From: Mycolicibacterium aubagnense
GTDB lineage: Bacteria; Actinomycetota; Actinomycetes; Mycobacteriales; Mycobacteriaceae
Direction of reading: 5' to 3'
Length of the DNA stretch: 64,000 nt
Assembly (NCBI RefSeq): GCF_010730955.1
Contig: NZ_AP022577.1
Span: 1,922,001 to 1,986,000, forward strand
In this document: positions 42,077 to 51,455 of the stretch, piece after piece
Layout of the letters: each line of letters starts with the position of its first letter
Position numbering within the stretch: the stretch's first letter is position 1
Program-made: the position numbers and the translations under genes
Notes under the pieces: generated by a model
What the model saw: only the letters and a program-made list of their open reading frames with translations
The model's database searches: none
Told to the model about the DNA's origin: nothing

Positions 42077-43324
42077 TTATCGGATTCCGCGTTTGGGGCG
42101 TAGCGTCGCGGTTCCGTTGCGCCTGAGCATCGCGAGGGTGGTGGCCAGTCGACCGCGGTTCAAGTCGGGTTCGAGCCCGCCTCCGAGCCGGTGGAGCTGA
42201 TCGGTGTTCCAACTGATGTTGAGCACGCCGTCAAGCGCTTTGACATCGACGAATCGATTTATCAGACTTCGCATTCCGTACTTGAGCTCGCGGGTCGGAA
42301 GCGCGTCGAGCTGGCCGGACAATATGGCCTCTGCGGCATCCGGCATGGTCACCGTCGGGCGCGCCAGGCCAACCACGTCGCAATCCCCCGATTTGACTGC
42401 CGCAGTCATGGCCTCCTGCGACCGGAAACCACCGGTAACCGCCAGCGGTACCTGTCCCGCAGCTTTGCGAACGGTGCGCGCATATTCCAGGAAGTAGGCT
42501 TCGCGGGCTCGGGTACTGGCTGCTGCCGATCCCGACATGGCCGGCGATTCGTAGTTTCCGCCGCTGATTTCGATCAAGTCGACGGCCTCTTCGGCGAGGG
42601 CGCGTACCACCTGGCGTGAATCATCTTCGGTGAATCCACCCCGTTGAAAGTCGGCCGAGTTGAGCTTCACACTCACCGCGAATGCCGGTGAGACGCGGGC
42701 CCGGATACCGCGGATCACTTCCAGCAGGAAACGCATCCGGCGCTCACTGTCGCCACCCCACTCGTCCTCACGCAGATTGGTCAGCGGCGACAGGAACTGG
42801 GTGACCAGATATCCGTGCGCAGCGTGGATCTGCACGCCGTCGAATCCCGCCGTTTCGCACACCTGCGCCGCGGTCACGAAACGGTCGACGATCTTCTCGA
42901 TCTGCGGGCCGGTCAACGCGCGCGGCGTAGGCGAGCCCGGCAGACTCAAGGGCACAGGGCTGGGTGCGACCGGGGTATGGCCAATGGCCAGCGGATTAGA
43001 TTGCCGCCCGGGATGATTGAGCTGCGCCCAGATGGGAACCCCCGCGTCGTGAGTGGACTTGACCCACCGCGACAGCGCTGCGAGATCCCGGTCGTCCTCG
43101 ATCACCACGTTCCCCGGCTCCCCCAACTGGGTGCGGTCGACCATCACGTTGCCCGTGATGAGCAGCCCATAGCCTCCGCGACTCCATCGGCCGTAGAGGC
43201 GCACCAAACGGCCATCGGGGGCGTGGCGCGTATTGGCCAGCGCCTCACTCATCGCGGCCTTCATGATCCGGTTGGGCAACAGAAGGCCGTTGGGTAGCCG
43301 GAGCGGTTGGTGCAGGGCGTTCAT
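42077..43324 (-). CDS. old yellow enzyme-family NADH:flavin oxidoreductase
   Basis: This 415-residue FMN-barrel protein has LPNRIMKAAMSE, the HPGRQ segment, the IHAAHGYLVTQFLSPLTNLR motif with its paired His (substrate binding), DEWGGDSERRMRF and the late ALAVTGGFRS phosphate site. It reduces the C=C of enones or ring ketones with NAD(P)H. There is no C-terminal iron-sulfur/FAD extension as in FadH. ATG 43324 has AGAGG upstream. It is the first gene of the 12-gene run and faces the TetR gene, so it is probably the first step and the regulatory entry. Confidence 0.93.
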   Translation of the reverse strand: MNALHQPLRLPNGLLLPNRIMKAAMSEALANTRHAPDGRLVRLYGRWSRGGYGLLITGNVMVDRTQLGEPGNVVIEDDRDLAALSRWVKSTHDAGVPIWAQLNHPGRQSNPLAIGHTPVAPSPVPLSLPGSPTPRALTGPQIEKIVDRFVTAAQVCETAGFDGVQIHAAHGYLVTQFLSPLTNLREDEWGGDSERRMRFLLEVIRGIRARVSPAFAVSVKLNSADFQRGGFTEDDSRQVVRALAEEAVDLIEISGGNYESPAMSGSAAASTRAREAYFLEYARTVRKAAGQVPLAVTGGFRSQEAMTAAVKSGDCDVVGLARPTVTMPDAAEAILSGQLDALPTRELKYGMRSLINRFVDVKALDGVLNISWNTDQLHRLGGGLEPDLNRGRLATTLAMLRRNGTATLRPKRGIR

Positions 43325-43358
43325 CTGAGCCTCTCGACGCGACACTTTGGTATTACGA

Positions 43359-43372
43359 TCATAATATTATGA
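43359..43372. promoter_or_regulatory. palindromic operator at the head of the catabolic operon
   Basis: The perfect 14-base palindrome TCATAATATTATGA lies in the 99-base gap between the flavin reductase gene (minus) and the TetR gene (plus). The surrounding sequence is unusually AT-rich for the window and probably holds both promoters. Confidence 0.72.
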
Positions 43373-43423
43373 CTGTATTATCATCGTCAAGAGTGGCTCG
43401 TGACACAAGCGGAGGTGAGTTCC

Positions 43424-44008
43424 ATGGCCAGATATGGAGCGGAACACAAGACTGAGACGCGCCGGCGAATCATCGCGGCAGCCAGCCGGCGCCTCAAGCA
43501 AGACGGTATCGACGGCTCGGGCATCGCCGCGGTCATGACCGACGCCAACCTCACCAACGGCGCGTTCTACGCGCACTTCGGCTCCAAGAACAATCTCGTC
43601 GCGAACGTCATCACCGACCAACTCGAACAACAGCGCGCCGCCGTCAGCGCGCTACCTGCCGATCGAGACTCGTTGGAAAGCTATATCCGCAGCTATCTGT
43701 CCACCGAACACCGGGACAACCAAGCCGAGGGCTGCCCGACGGCGGCATTACTGAGTGAGATCGGACGCTGCGATGGCGTCGTCAGGGACGCCTATTCCGC
43801 TGGGGCACAGTCGATCGTCAAAGAAATTGCCCTGCATCTCCCAGCCGTAAGGTCGGAAATGAATCGAATGCAGACAGCGTGGGGCCTCTTTGGCATCTTG
43901 GTCACGTCCCTGCAACTGGCCCGAGCGGTCAGCGACCCCGAAGTCTCCGCCCAGGTGCTCGACGCCGGGATCAACAACGCACTTCGGATACTCGACAGTC
44001 CGGAGTAA
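43424..44008 (+). CDS. TetR-family regulator of the catabolic operon
   Basis: This 194-residue regulator has an HTH at residues 8-55 (ETRRRIIAAASRRLKQDGID, LTNGAFYAHFGSKNNLV) and the C-terminal helix pattern with GCPTAALLSEIGRC. It belongs to the subgroup that often represses neighbouring reductase or hydrolase genes. ATG 43424 follows GGAGGTGAG. It faces the 12-gene minus run across the palindrome at 43359-43372. Its last 38 bases overlap the convergent DUF4345 gene. Confidence 0.92.
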   Translation: MARYGAEHKTETRRRIIAAASRRLKQDGIDGSGIAAVMTDANLTNGAFYAHFGSKNNLVANVITDQLEQQRAAVSALPADRDSLESYIRSYLSTEHRDNQAEGCPTAALLSEIGRCDGVVRDAYSAGAQSIVKEIALHLPAVRSEMNRMQTAWGLFGILVTSLQLARAVSDPEVSAQVLDAGINNALRILDSPE

Positions 44009-44444
44009 CGTCGCCGGCAGCGCTGGAAGACAGCGACCTCTGCCATGCCAGGAGACTCGCCACCCCGATGGTCTCCAGCGCTATCGCTGCCACGGCAACC
44101 GGGTGCGGTCGTCCACGCTGTTGCCATGAACGCATGCGGGCCAGTCCGCCAAAGAACGTGGTTGACAACGAAAACGTCACCGTCCGCGACCGCTCGACGC
44201 GCCCGAGCTCGGGCCACATCATCACCGCCATCGCGAACTTGAACACATTGGCATATCGAAGCGAACTGTCCACTGTGGGCGGCACTTTCGGTGATCCTCC
44301 CGGCACACCCTGGGCGCCCCGAACGATCTCGCCGATCGCGCTGGCCATCGGAATCACCGTCAGCCCCGCGAGTGTCCACTGCAGTCCTCGGCGACTCCAA
44401 TCGTTGCGAGGCTGCGACGCAGCCCGCGGGTACTCCATGTTCAT
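43971..44444 (-). CDS. DUF4345-family integral membrane protein
   Basis: This 157-residue protein has four hydrophobic segments and the DUF4345 pattern SSLRYANVFKFAMAVMMWPE...STTFFGGLARMRSWQQRGRP. Function is unknown. ATG 44444 has GGAGG about 10 bases upstream. The C-terminal 20 residues, after the last membrane segment, overlap the TetR gene on the other strand, and may not be essential. Confidence 0.8.
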   Translation of the reverse strand: MNMEYPRAASQPRNDWSRRGLQWTLAGLTVIPMASAIGEIVRGAQGVPGGSPKVPPTVDSSLRYANVFKFAMAVMMWPELGRVERSRTVTFSLSTTFFGGLARMRSWQQRGRPHPVAVAAIALETIGVASLLAWQRSLSSSAAGDVTPDCRVSEVRC

Positions 44445-44553
44445 CGGAAAGATCCCTCCTTCTCAGACGAGAGAATCGTTGTGCCGCATGCGCTTCTTCG
44501 ATCAACCGACTGCTGGAATGTCGCGGGCACTCGACGCAAGCACGCGCGAATTC

Positions 44554-45378
44554 TCATTTCGAGGTCGTGGCGGCCGCCAGGATCGCGTCGGTGATCGCGA
44601 CCGGGGTGACCGCGAAGGCGAGCTTCTGAGTGCGGCTGAGGGTGTCGAGCAGGTAGCGACGCTTCGGACGTCTCGATGTCAGTGCGTGATGGACCGCTTT
44701 GGCGACTCGCTTGGGGTCGGCGGCCAGTTTCTGCATACCGCTCAACAGCTTCCGACTTCCGGCCAGATGCGACGCGTAAAGCCGGCGATGCGCCTCGGAC
44801 AGCTGTTTGGTCATGCGGTCGTAGTCGTCGAGTGCGCTGCCCCACATATCGGTGCGGATTGGGCCGGGCTCGATGAGCGAGACCGGAATCTTCCACGGGC
44901 GCAGCTCCATTCGCAGCGCATCACCCAACGATTCGATCGCATACTTCGACGCGTTGTACGCGCCGGTGCCCGGAGTTGTGATGAGCCCGCTGACCGAGGA
45001 CATGAATACCAGCCGCCCAGCGGCTTCTCGGATTTTCGGCAGCACCGCTTGGGTCACCGCGATCTGGGAGATCACGTTGACGTCGAGCTGCTCGGTCAGG
45101 TCATCCAGCGACAGTCCCTCGACCGGCCCGTTGACGATGATGCCCGCGTTGTTCACCAGGCCGTTGAGACCTGCCGGCAACCGGGCGGGCAGCGCGGCGA
45201 TATCGGAACGGTCGGTGATGTCCAGCGGGATCGGATGCACATTGGGCAATCGACCCAGGCTGTGCAACGCGGTATCAGAGCGTGCGGTGGCATACACGTC
45301 CCAGCCCCGCGAACTCATATGCTCGGCGATCGCCAACCCGATGCCTCTCCCAGCGCCCGTAACCAAAACAGAAGGCAT
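44554..45378 (-). CDS. short-chain dehydrogenase/reductase
   Basis: This 274-residue SDR has VTGAGRGIGLAIAEHM, NNAGIIVNG, catalytic serine in FMSSVSGL and YNASK. It resembles the mycobacterial group annotated as oxidoreductases acting on retinol-like or sterol substrates. ATG 45378 is chosen (AAGAGA upstream); ATG 45396 is possible. It is divergent from a TetR gene with overlapping palindromes between, so it is the likely target of that regulator. Confidence 0.9.
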   Translation of the reverse strand: MPSVLVTGAGRGIGLAIAEHMSSRGWDVYATARSDTALHSLGRLPNVHPIPLDITDRSDIAALPARLPAGLNGLVNNAGIIVNGPVEGLSLDDLTEQLDVNVISQIAVTQAVLPKIREAAGRLVFMSSVSGLITTPGTGAYNASKYAIESLGDALRMELRPWKIPVSLIEPGPIRTDMWGSALDDYDRMTKQLSEAHRRLYASHLAGSRKLLSGMQKLAADPKRVAKAVHHALTSRRPKRRYLLDTLSRTQKLAFAVTPVAITDAILAAATTSK

Positions 45379-45456
45379 TTCAATCTCTTTTCTCATCGAC
45401 ACATCGACAGGTCGAGGAACGGTCGGAGATCCGTGCGGCACCGCTTCAATTGCGAC

Positions 45457-45476
45457 CGTTACGGTAACGTACGTTA
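45457..45476. promoter_or_regulatory. overlapping palindromes (CGTTAC-G-GTAACG and TAACGTACGTTA)
   Basis: The perfect 13-base palindrome at 45457-45469 and the perfect 12-base palindrome at 45465-45476 share a half-site, giving three CGTTA half-sites in a row. They lie in the gap between the divergent SDR and TetR genes, and probably bind that TetR. Confidence 0.72.
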
Positions 45477-45519
45477 TGCTGATGAAGACGGCGTGTCAAT
45501 CGACAGAGAGGCGCTGGTT

Positions 45520-46128
45520 GTGCGGTATCCACCGGATCACAAAGAGAAACTCCGCGCTGCGCTGCTAGAAGCCGCAGTTGAACAGATGAAGATCAACGGC
45601 TTCATGGGGATCGGTGTTGACGGCATCGCCAGCGCCGCCGGTGTCACCTCTGGGGCCGTCTACTCAAACTTCACCAGCAAGGCTGGGCTGCTCACCGCGA
45701 TCATCGAGACATACCTCGGCCAGTTCTCCGACGCTCCCGACTCGACGCAGGACGACATAGACGGATTGAAAGATTTCCTGGCCTACTACATCGGCACCAC
45801 TCACTGTCTGGATGTCGAAAATGGTTGCATCATGCCAGCATTGAGCGAAGATGTGGCCAGACATCCGGCCGCCCGAGAAGCCTACGATCGTCAGGCCACG
45901 GCCTTTGCGACTCGAATTGCCGACGCCCTCGGCGGCGAACCCGAGCAGGCTCAACGACGCGCATGGAGCCTCGTCGCCCTGATGGTCGGCGCCGTGACGG
46001 TTGCGCGCGCAATGGTTCCCGGCAGCTATTCGCAACAACAAGCACTTCAGGCAGGACTTGCCGCTGCCATGGCCATCGTCGACGATCACGATGACCGTGG
46101 GCCTACATCCAATACATCGGCCATTTGA
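45520..46128 (+). CDS. TetR-family transcriptional regulator
   Basis: This 202-residue regulator has an HTH at residues 6-55 (KLRAALLEAAVEQMKINGFM, VTSGAVYSNFTSKAGLL) and a C-terminal part with NGCIMPALSEDVARHP, similar to the regulator at 43424. GTG 45520 is chosen because GAGAGG lies about 10 bases upstream and the family N-terminus (RYPPDHKEKLRA) begins there; GTG 45493 is an alternative. It probably controls the divergent SDR. The following 279 bases to 46407 show no gene. Confidence 0.9.
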   Translation: MRYPPDHKEKLRAALLEAAVEQMKINGFMGIGVDGIASAAGVTSGAVYSNFTSKAGLLTAIIETYLGQFSDAPDSTQDDIDGLKDFLAYYIGTTHCLDVENGCIMPALSEDVARHPAAREAYDRQATAFATRIADALGGEPEQAQRRAWSLVALMVGAVTVARAMVPGSYSQQQALQAGLAAAMAIVDDHDDRGPTSNTSAI

Positions 46129-46407
46129 CCGAGCGCCACCCAGTGCAACCGCCATTCAGCAGATCGATTCGACGCGCGCGGCCAGTCTGGACGTCCGCTG
46201 GGTCTTTGGACAGCCCTGATCAGAACTCCCCTGCTCACCGTTCAACCGGAGCTGACACCACGCCGTTTCAGAACGCGTTCGCTCTGCGATAGGCCATCCA
46301 GGCCGTGAGCCAGCGGCCTTGCCAGGCGCGGCAGGTACCGTGTCAGATCGCAGCAACGTCGCACAGCCGGCCGTCGGCCGTGCCCACACGGTTCGGAGGT
46401 TGCCGAA

Positions 46408-47667
46408 GTGTCTGCCGCTCAAGCGCTTTCGCTGGTCATGCTGGTTCTGGTGCTGGTGGCGGCAATCTGGCGCCGGATGAACATCGGCGTGCTCGCTCTT
46501 GGCGCGGCACTGCCGGTGCTCGCACTGTCGGGGCTCGACGCGAAGACGATGTACACGACATTCCCGGGTGACATCTTCGCGTTGATCGTCGGGGTCTCTC
46601 TGCTGTTCGCCCATCTCGAACGCAGCGGCGCGCTCGGGTGGTTCGTGGAGTTGGTCTACGGCGCGGTCGGCGATCGCCACGCCGTGCTTCCGTGGGCGGG
46701 TTTCGTTCTCGGCGCCGCGCTGTCCACCGTCGGCGCCTTCTCGACGGCGGTCATCGCGTTTCTGGTCCCGCTGGTTGCCCACGTCACCGCTCGCTATCGC
46801 AACAGCTTCTACCTATGCGAATTGGCCGTCGTCATCGGCGCAAACAACGCCGGCCTGTCACCGTTAAACCCGACGGGGGCGGTCGTGCGTGCGGCCGCTG
46901 CCAAATTCGGCGCAACCTACCCCGGGTGGGGATTGTGGGCTGTCTCGGTCGTGGTGACGGTTCTGGTGGTGCTGTGTCTGCAACTGCTCCACGCGTACCG
47001 CCGGAGCCGAGGACACGGATTCGACCTGACCCCGGCTCCGGCAGTGGAGCCCGAAAGCACTGCGGTGCAACGCCCTACCCCGATCTACGCCGGGGCTGCC
47101 GGCGCGGCGCTGGCTACCTTCGCGCTGCTCGTCGTCATCGTCAAGACCGACGTCGGCGTGACCGCGATCGCCTTGGCGGCGATACTGCAGATCGCGTTCC
47201 ACCCACAGGAGCGATCGCTGCTCGCGCGGATTCCCTGGCCGAGCATCCTTCTGCTGTGTGGTCTGCTGACCTATCTGGGATTGATGCAGAAGATCGGTAC
47301 GATCGACGCGATTGCCGGTGTCCTGCACCATCTCGGGACCGGCGCCCTCCTCATCCTCGTCCTGGCCTACCTGACCGCGCTGCTGTGCAACATCGAGAGC
47401 TCGACGCTGGGAGTCCTCGGCCTGATGACGCCAATCGTGTTCTCCACCTTCACCACACCCGCCCAAATGTTCTGGGTGCTATGTGCGGTATGCGTGCCGG
47501 CCGCGTTGATGGTGATGAACCCGATTCATGTGGCGGGCACGCTCATTATCGGCCACAGTGCCGTCGACGAGCAGGAGCGCCTATTCCGCAGGCTGCTCGG
47601 CCTCGCAGCCAGCCTGGCGCTCGTGGTGCCCGGATTGCTGTCGGTCATTCCGATCGCCTTGGCATAA
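46408..47667 (+). CDS. MatC/SLC13-like dicarboxylate carrier
   Basis: This 419-residue protein has about eleven membrane segments. Its N-terminal half has the MatC_N features RRMNIGVLALGAALPV and TTFPGDIFALIVGVSLLFAH, and ANNAGLSPLNPTGAVV at the mid-protein substrate site. MatC relatives import malonate or other dicarboxylates. GTG 46408 is preceded by GGAGG. It is convergent with the amino acid permease; only 29 bases separate the two stops, and no terminator was recognised. Confidence 0.85.
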   Translation: MSAAQALSLVMLVLVLVAAIWRRMNIGVLALGAALPVLALSGLDAKTMYTTFPGDIFALIVGVSLLFAHLERSGALGWFVELVYGAVGDRHAVLPWAGFVLGAALSTVGAFSTAVIAFLVPLVAHVTARYRNSFYLCELAVVIGANNAGLSPLNPTGAVVRAAAAKFGATYPGWGLWAVSVVVTVLVVLCLQLLHAYRRSRGHGFDLTPAPAVEPESTAVQRPTPIYAGAAGAALATFALLVVIVKTDVGVTAIALAAILQIAFHPQERSLLARIPWPSILLLCGLLTYLGLMQKIGTIDAIAGVLHHLGTGALLILVLAYLTALLCNIESSTLGVLGLMTPIVFSTFTTPAQMFWVLCAVCVPAALMVMNPIHVAGTLIIGHSAVDEQERLFRRLLGLAASLALVVPGLLSVIPIALA

Positions 47668-47696
47668 CGGCCGCGCGAAGTCGAGTGCCCTGACCG

Positions 47697-49169
47697 TCAC
47701 CTCGCGGGCTCGGGCGCCGGCTCCGCGGGCAACGATGCTTCGCGGGTCTGCCTCCGAGCGATGCGGGCCGGTCCTGCGAAATACCAGGCGGCCGCGGCAA
47801 GCAGCACTGCCAGGAAGATCCACGGCATCAAGGCAGCGGGCCAGGCTGGGATCGGATACACGTTGCGGTAAAAGACGTACGCGAGGCAGAGCGCGACGGT
47901 CACCCCGACCACGGCGGCAACGGTGACACTCGTCTGTGGTGCCAAGCGCCGCACCAGAATCGGGATACCCAATCCCATCAGCATGTAGGCAATCATGTAA
48001 CCGAAGGTTCCCAGGGTTCCGGTGTAGGAATACACATCGAGCTCGTTGATTCCGCTTGCTCCCAAGCCGATTGCCGCGATCAGGGCCGCCACACTGAGCA
48101 AGATGATCGCAACATGCGGGGTCTTGCGGATGGGATGCGTCGCCGCCATCTTGCGGTGCACCAGCTGCGACTCCCCCATCGATCGCAGTACCCGACTGGC
48201 CGCTGTCAGCGAGCCGGTGACGCAGGCGAAGTTGGAGGCCACCGCGCCCAGATCGATGCCCAACGCAAGCCAGTGCACGCCAAGGCCGTCGGCCAATGTG
48301 TTCAACGGCGTTGCATCGGCGGCCAGGTTGTCGGCACCGCCGAATCCGACAATCTGCGCATACGACGCGTACAGGTAGAGCGCGCCGGCCAGTAGCGCAC
48401 TGCCCGTGACGGCCCGTGGGATTGTCCGTTGTGGGTCTTTGGCCTCGACGGACAAACACGCGGCCGACTCGAATCCGACGAAACCCAGGGTCGCCAACAC
48501 CATGCCGCTGACCACCTGTTGCACCGTGATTCCGGTGGGCATGAGCGGCGCGAGACTGAACCCATGATGAAGTAGAACCATGGTGCACACCAACAGAATT
48601 GCTCCGATCGAGAGCACCTCGAGCACCACACCGGTCCATGCGGAGATCCGGACGCCGCGGATCATCATCAATGCCGCGCAGACCACGCACAGGATTTCCA
48701 AAACCACCGTGACCGAAATCGAGGTAGCGGGCGCTCCGGCGCTCACCGGTGGAGGCACTCCGAGAAGGGGTTTTGTGTACTGCGCGAATTGGGCCACGCA
48801 GCCGACGGAGATGAGCAGGTACCCGAAGGCGAGACCGGTCGATCCGACGAACCCGACCGCTCTACCGAACGCGGCGGTGATATGTGACAGCAAGTCCTCT
48901 CCCGGCCGCAACCGTGCGGCTCGGGATACGCACCAGCCCACCAAGAGCAGCACGCCCAAAGAGATGGCGTACGAATACAAGGTGCCAGCGCCGGCGCTAG
49001 CAGCCACAAGGGTTGCGCCGGAGACCATCACGGCACTTGGCGCGATGCCGGCGGTCGACTGCGCAACAAGCTCGACACCGGTCATGCTGGCGGCCGCAAG
49101 TCCGGTATCTGAGTTCTGCTGAGCATCTCTGAGTTCTTCGAGCCGCTCGACATTGGATATTGACGGCAT
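47697..49169 (-). CDS. APC-superfamily amino acid/amine permease
   Basis: This 490-residue permease has about twelve membrane segments and the APC features AGIAPSAVMVSGAT in segment 1 and LGFVGFESAACLSVEAKDPQ in segment 6. It ends in a charged cytoplasmic tail. The nearby aminobutyraldehyde dehydrogenase and class III aminotransferase suggest an amine or omega-amino acid as substrate, which is inference. ATG 49169 is used. Confidence 0.9.
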   Translation of the reverse strand: MPSISNVERLEELRDAQQNSDTGLAAASMTGVELVAQSTAGIAPSAVMVSGATLVAASAGAGTLYSYAISLGVLLLVGWCVSRAARLRPGEDLLSHITAAFGRAVGFVGSTGLAFGYLLISVGCVAQFAQYTKPLLGVPPPVSAGAPATSISVTVVLEILCVVCAALMMIRGVRISAWTGVVLEVLSIGAILLVCTMVLLHHGFSLAPLMPTGITVQQVVSGMVLATLGFVGFESAACLSVEAKDPQRTIPRAVTGSALLAGALYLYASYAQIVGFGGADNLAADATPLNTLADGLGVHWLALGIDLGAVASNFACVTGSLTAASRVLRSMGESQLVHRKMAATHPIRKTPHVAIILLSVAALIAAIGLGASGINELDVYSYTGTLGTFGYMIAYMLMGLGIPILVRRLAPQTSVTVAAVVGVTVALCLAYVFYRNVYPIPAWPAALMPWIFLAVLLAAAAWYFAGPARIARRQTREASLPAEPAPEPAR

Positions 49170-49859
49170 TGATCGGCCTCCTCAATGGTGATTGGTCCGT
49201 CCACGAACATGGCACGGACCGCATGCCGGCTACGGCGCCGACGGCTGATGTGTGTACAAGGGCGAAGTAACCAAGCGGGACAACCGCTTTCGCTCTACGA
49301 GCGCCCTCGGCCAAAGTTTAGGGTCGGGTTGTTACCAACAGTTACGCTGAGTGTTAAATACGCTAACAAGACCGCTCTGTCATTCGTGACAGCCCTCACA
49401 GAAGTCGGTCATGCCTGGCCAGTGTCGAGCGCTTTCGCGATTACCTTTACCCACCGCGTGCCGGGAAGTGAAATAACCTCACCGAAGACGCCGTTCACAC
49501 CATTAGTTTGATAAGTCCTACGCCGGGTTGAGCGGAATCAGACGTCGGAGACCGGTGTCGAGTAAATTTATGTCGGCGGCGCGTCGGCGCACCTGTCTCG
49601 GGATATCAAAATGGCGGCTATCGCCTGGTTTTGGGATCAGCGAACTGACTGTCGGCGAATGACCGCTGGGCGGAATAATGTTGCAACGCAACCACACTCG
49701 GACGGACGTGCACATTCCGGACCCTGCCGAGAACTTTAGGACGAGCGCCACGTTGCTGACGTTGATTCCGCGGACTCCGAACTCCTCGGACGCGGTACTA
49801 GTGAAGTGCTCCACAAGGCGTTTGACACCTGCGGTTAGCGTCGGCGATCGCGCGGACTA
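49170..49859. other. 690-base intergenic region without a convincing gene
   Basis: Several short open frames on both strands lack ribosome sites and recognisable domains. AT content is higher than around it. A TGTTA-N7-TAACA inverted repeat at 49352-49368, near GTTGTTACCAACAG (49328-49341), may be a regulatory site for the permease at 49169. Confidence 0.4.
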
Positions 49860-51353
49860 CTACCTCTTGGCAAAAACAATTCTGTGCCAGTCTTTTTCGG
49901 CAACGGAAGTGATATCGCTCATCACGTGTTTGATGGTCAGGTATTCCTCAAATGAATAGGCGCTCATATCTTTGCCGAATCCGGAAGCGCCGACACCGCC
50001 ATGTGGCATTTCGGAAATGATCGGGATGTGATCATTGATCCACACGCAGCCGGCGTGGATTTCGCGCGCTGCCCGCTGGGCCCGGTACACGTCGCGAGTC
50101 CATGCCGAGGCCGCCAGCCCGTACTGGGTGTCGTTGGCCTGTCGTAGTGCATCGTCGTCATCGGTGAAGGGCCGCACGGTCAGCACGGGGCCGAAGATCT
50201 CGTCGCGGTACACCTCGGAGTCCTCGGCGACATCGGCGATCAATGTGGGCGGGTAGTACGAACCGGGACCCTCGGGCAGGGCGCCCCCGGTGACGATCCG
50301 GCCGCCCTGCTGCGGCGCCCGGTCCACCATTGCTGCGATCTTGGCCCGGTGCGGCATCGATACCACCGGCCCCAGGTCGGTGTGCGGGTCATACGGGTCG
50401 CCGGTGACCGCTTTTCCGAACAGCTCGGCGACACCAGCCACGAAGTCGTCGTACAGCGGCCTCGCCACAATGGCGCGCGCTGCCGCGGTGCAGTCCTGAC
50501 CAGTGTTGATGAGGGATGCGGCCACTGCGCCGTTGATTGCGGCGTCCAGATCGGCGTCGTCGAACACCACGAACGGCGCCTTGCCGCCCAGTTCGAGCTG
50601 AGTGCGGTGGCCGTGTGCCGCTGCTGCCGCCATCACTCGCCGACCAACTGCCGTCGAGCCGGTGAACGTCACCATGTCAACGTCGCGATGTCCAGCCAGC
50701 GCTGTGCCGACGTCCGCGCCCAGCCCGGTCACGACATTGAGCACCCCATCAGGCAGCCCCGCCTCGATTGCCAGCCTGGCCAGGGTGAGCGTGGTCAGAG
50801 GAGTGATCTCGGCAGGCTTGATCACCACGGCACAACCAGCTGCCAACGCGGGCAATACCTTCCAGACCGCCATTTGCAGGGGATAGTTCCACGGCGTGAT
50901 GGTGGCCACCACGCCGACCGCCTCACGTCGGATGCTTGAGGTGTGATCGGCCGAGTACTCGGCAGTGGCCTTGCCCTCAAGGAGCCGGGCGGCACCGGCA
51001 AAAAAGTCGATGTTGTCAATGCTGCCGGGAACGTCGAAGTTCGCCGCCAGCCGGACCGGTTTACCGGTCTGGCTAACCTCCTGGTCCACGAGCTCGTCAG
51101 CGTTCTCGGCAGTCAGTCGGGCCAACCGCGCCAGAACCGTGGCCCGCTCGGACGGAGTTGCCCGGGCCCAGTTGGGCTGTGCAGCGCGGGCCGCGGCCAC
51201 GGCAACGTCCACATCGGCCGGCGTGGCCAGCGCATATGACGCCACCACAACACCCGTGGCCGGACTGCTGATCTCGAACGGCCTCCCGGCCGTTGTCACG
51301 GTCTTTCCGTCGATGAAACTACCGGCGACGACCTCGGCTCCACCTGCGCTCAC
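49860..51353 (-). CDS. aldehyde dehydrogenase, gamma-aminobutyraldehyde dehydrogenase-like
   Basis: This 497-residue ALDH has TITPWNYPLQMAVWK, FTGSTAVGRR, LELGGKAPFVVFDDAD, the catalytic cysteine in NTGQDCTAAAR and EIFGPVLTV. The TGQDCTA context is typical of PatD/aminobutyraldehyde dehydrogenases, which oxidise 4-aminobutanal to GABA with NAD. GTG 51353 matches the family N-terminus; upstream in-frame codons lie in the regulatory gap. It is divergent from the Lrp regulator and aminotransferase genes. Confidence 0.9.
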   Translation of the reverse strand: MSAGGAEVVAGSFIDGKTVTTAGRPFEISSPATGVVVASYALATPADVDVAVAAARAAQPNWARATPSERATVLARLARLTAENADELVDQEVSQTGKPVRLAANFDVPGSIDNIDFFAGAARLLEGKATAEYSADHTSSIRREAVGVVATITPWNYPLQMAVWKVLPALAAGCAVVIKPAEITPLTTLTLARLAIEAGLPDGVLNVVTGLGADVGTALAGHRDVDMVTFTGSTAVGRRVMAAAAAHGHRTQLELGGKAPFVVFDDADLDAAINGAVAASLINTGQDCTAAARAIVARPLYDDFVAGVAELFGKAVTGDPYDPHTDLGPVVSMPHRAKIAAMVDRAPQQGGRIVTGGALPEGPGSYYPPTLIADVAEDSEVYRDEIFGPVLTVRPFTDDDDALRQANDTQYGLAASAWTRDVYRAQRAAREIHAGCVWINDHIPIISEMPHGGVGASGFGKDMSAYSFEEYLTIKHVMSDITSVAEKDWHRIVFAKR

Positions 51354-51414
51354 GATCTCGCACGTTACCCCAACACATGTGCGGATTCCACTTGAAATCG
51401 AGTCACGAACGATT

Positions 51415-51450
51415 GATTCCGTCGCATCACTTGTATCGAACGACGGAATC
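51415..51450. promoter_or_regulatory. inverted repeat in the ALDH/lrp divergent promoter region
   Basis: GATTCCGTCG (51415-51424) and its exact complement CGACGGAATC (51441-51450) are separated by 16 bases in the gap between the divergent genes. It is a likely Lrp-type binding site. Confidence 0.6.
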
Positions 51451-51455
51451 CGTGC

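Noticed and set aside
43879..45519. The very long + strand frame leading into the TetR gene at 45520
   Set aside because: The part before 45520 is antisense to the DUF4345 and SDR genes and has no protein-like features; only the last 202 codons are a TetR protein.
49185..49959. Small open frames of 93-108 codons in the gap before the aldehyde dehydrogenase
   Set aside because: They overlap on both strands, have no ribosome site or domain, and show no coding bias.
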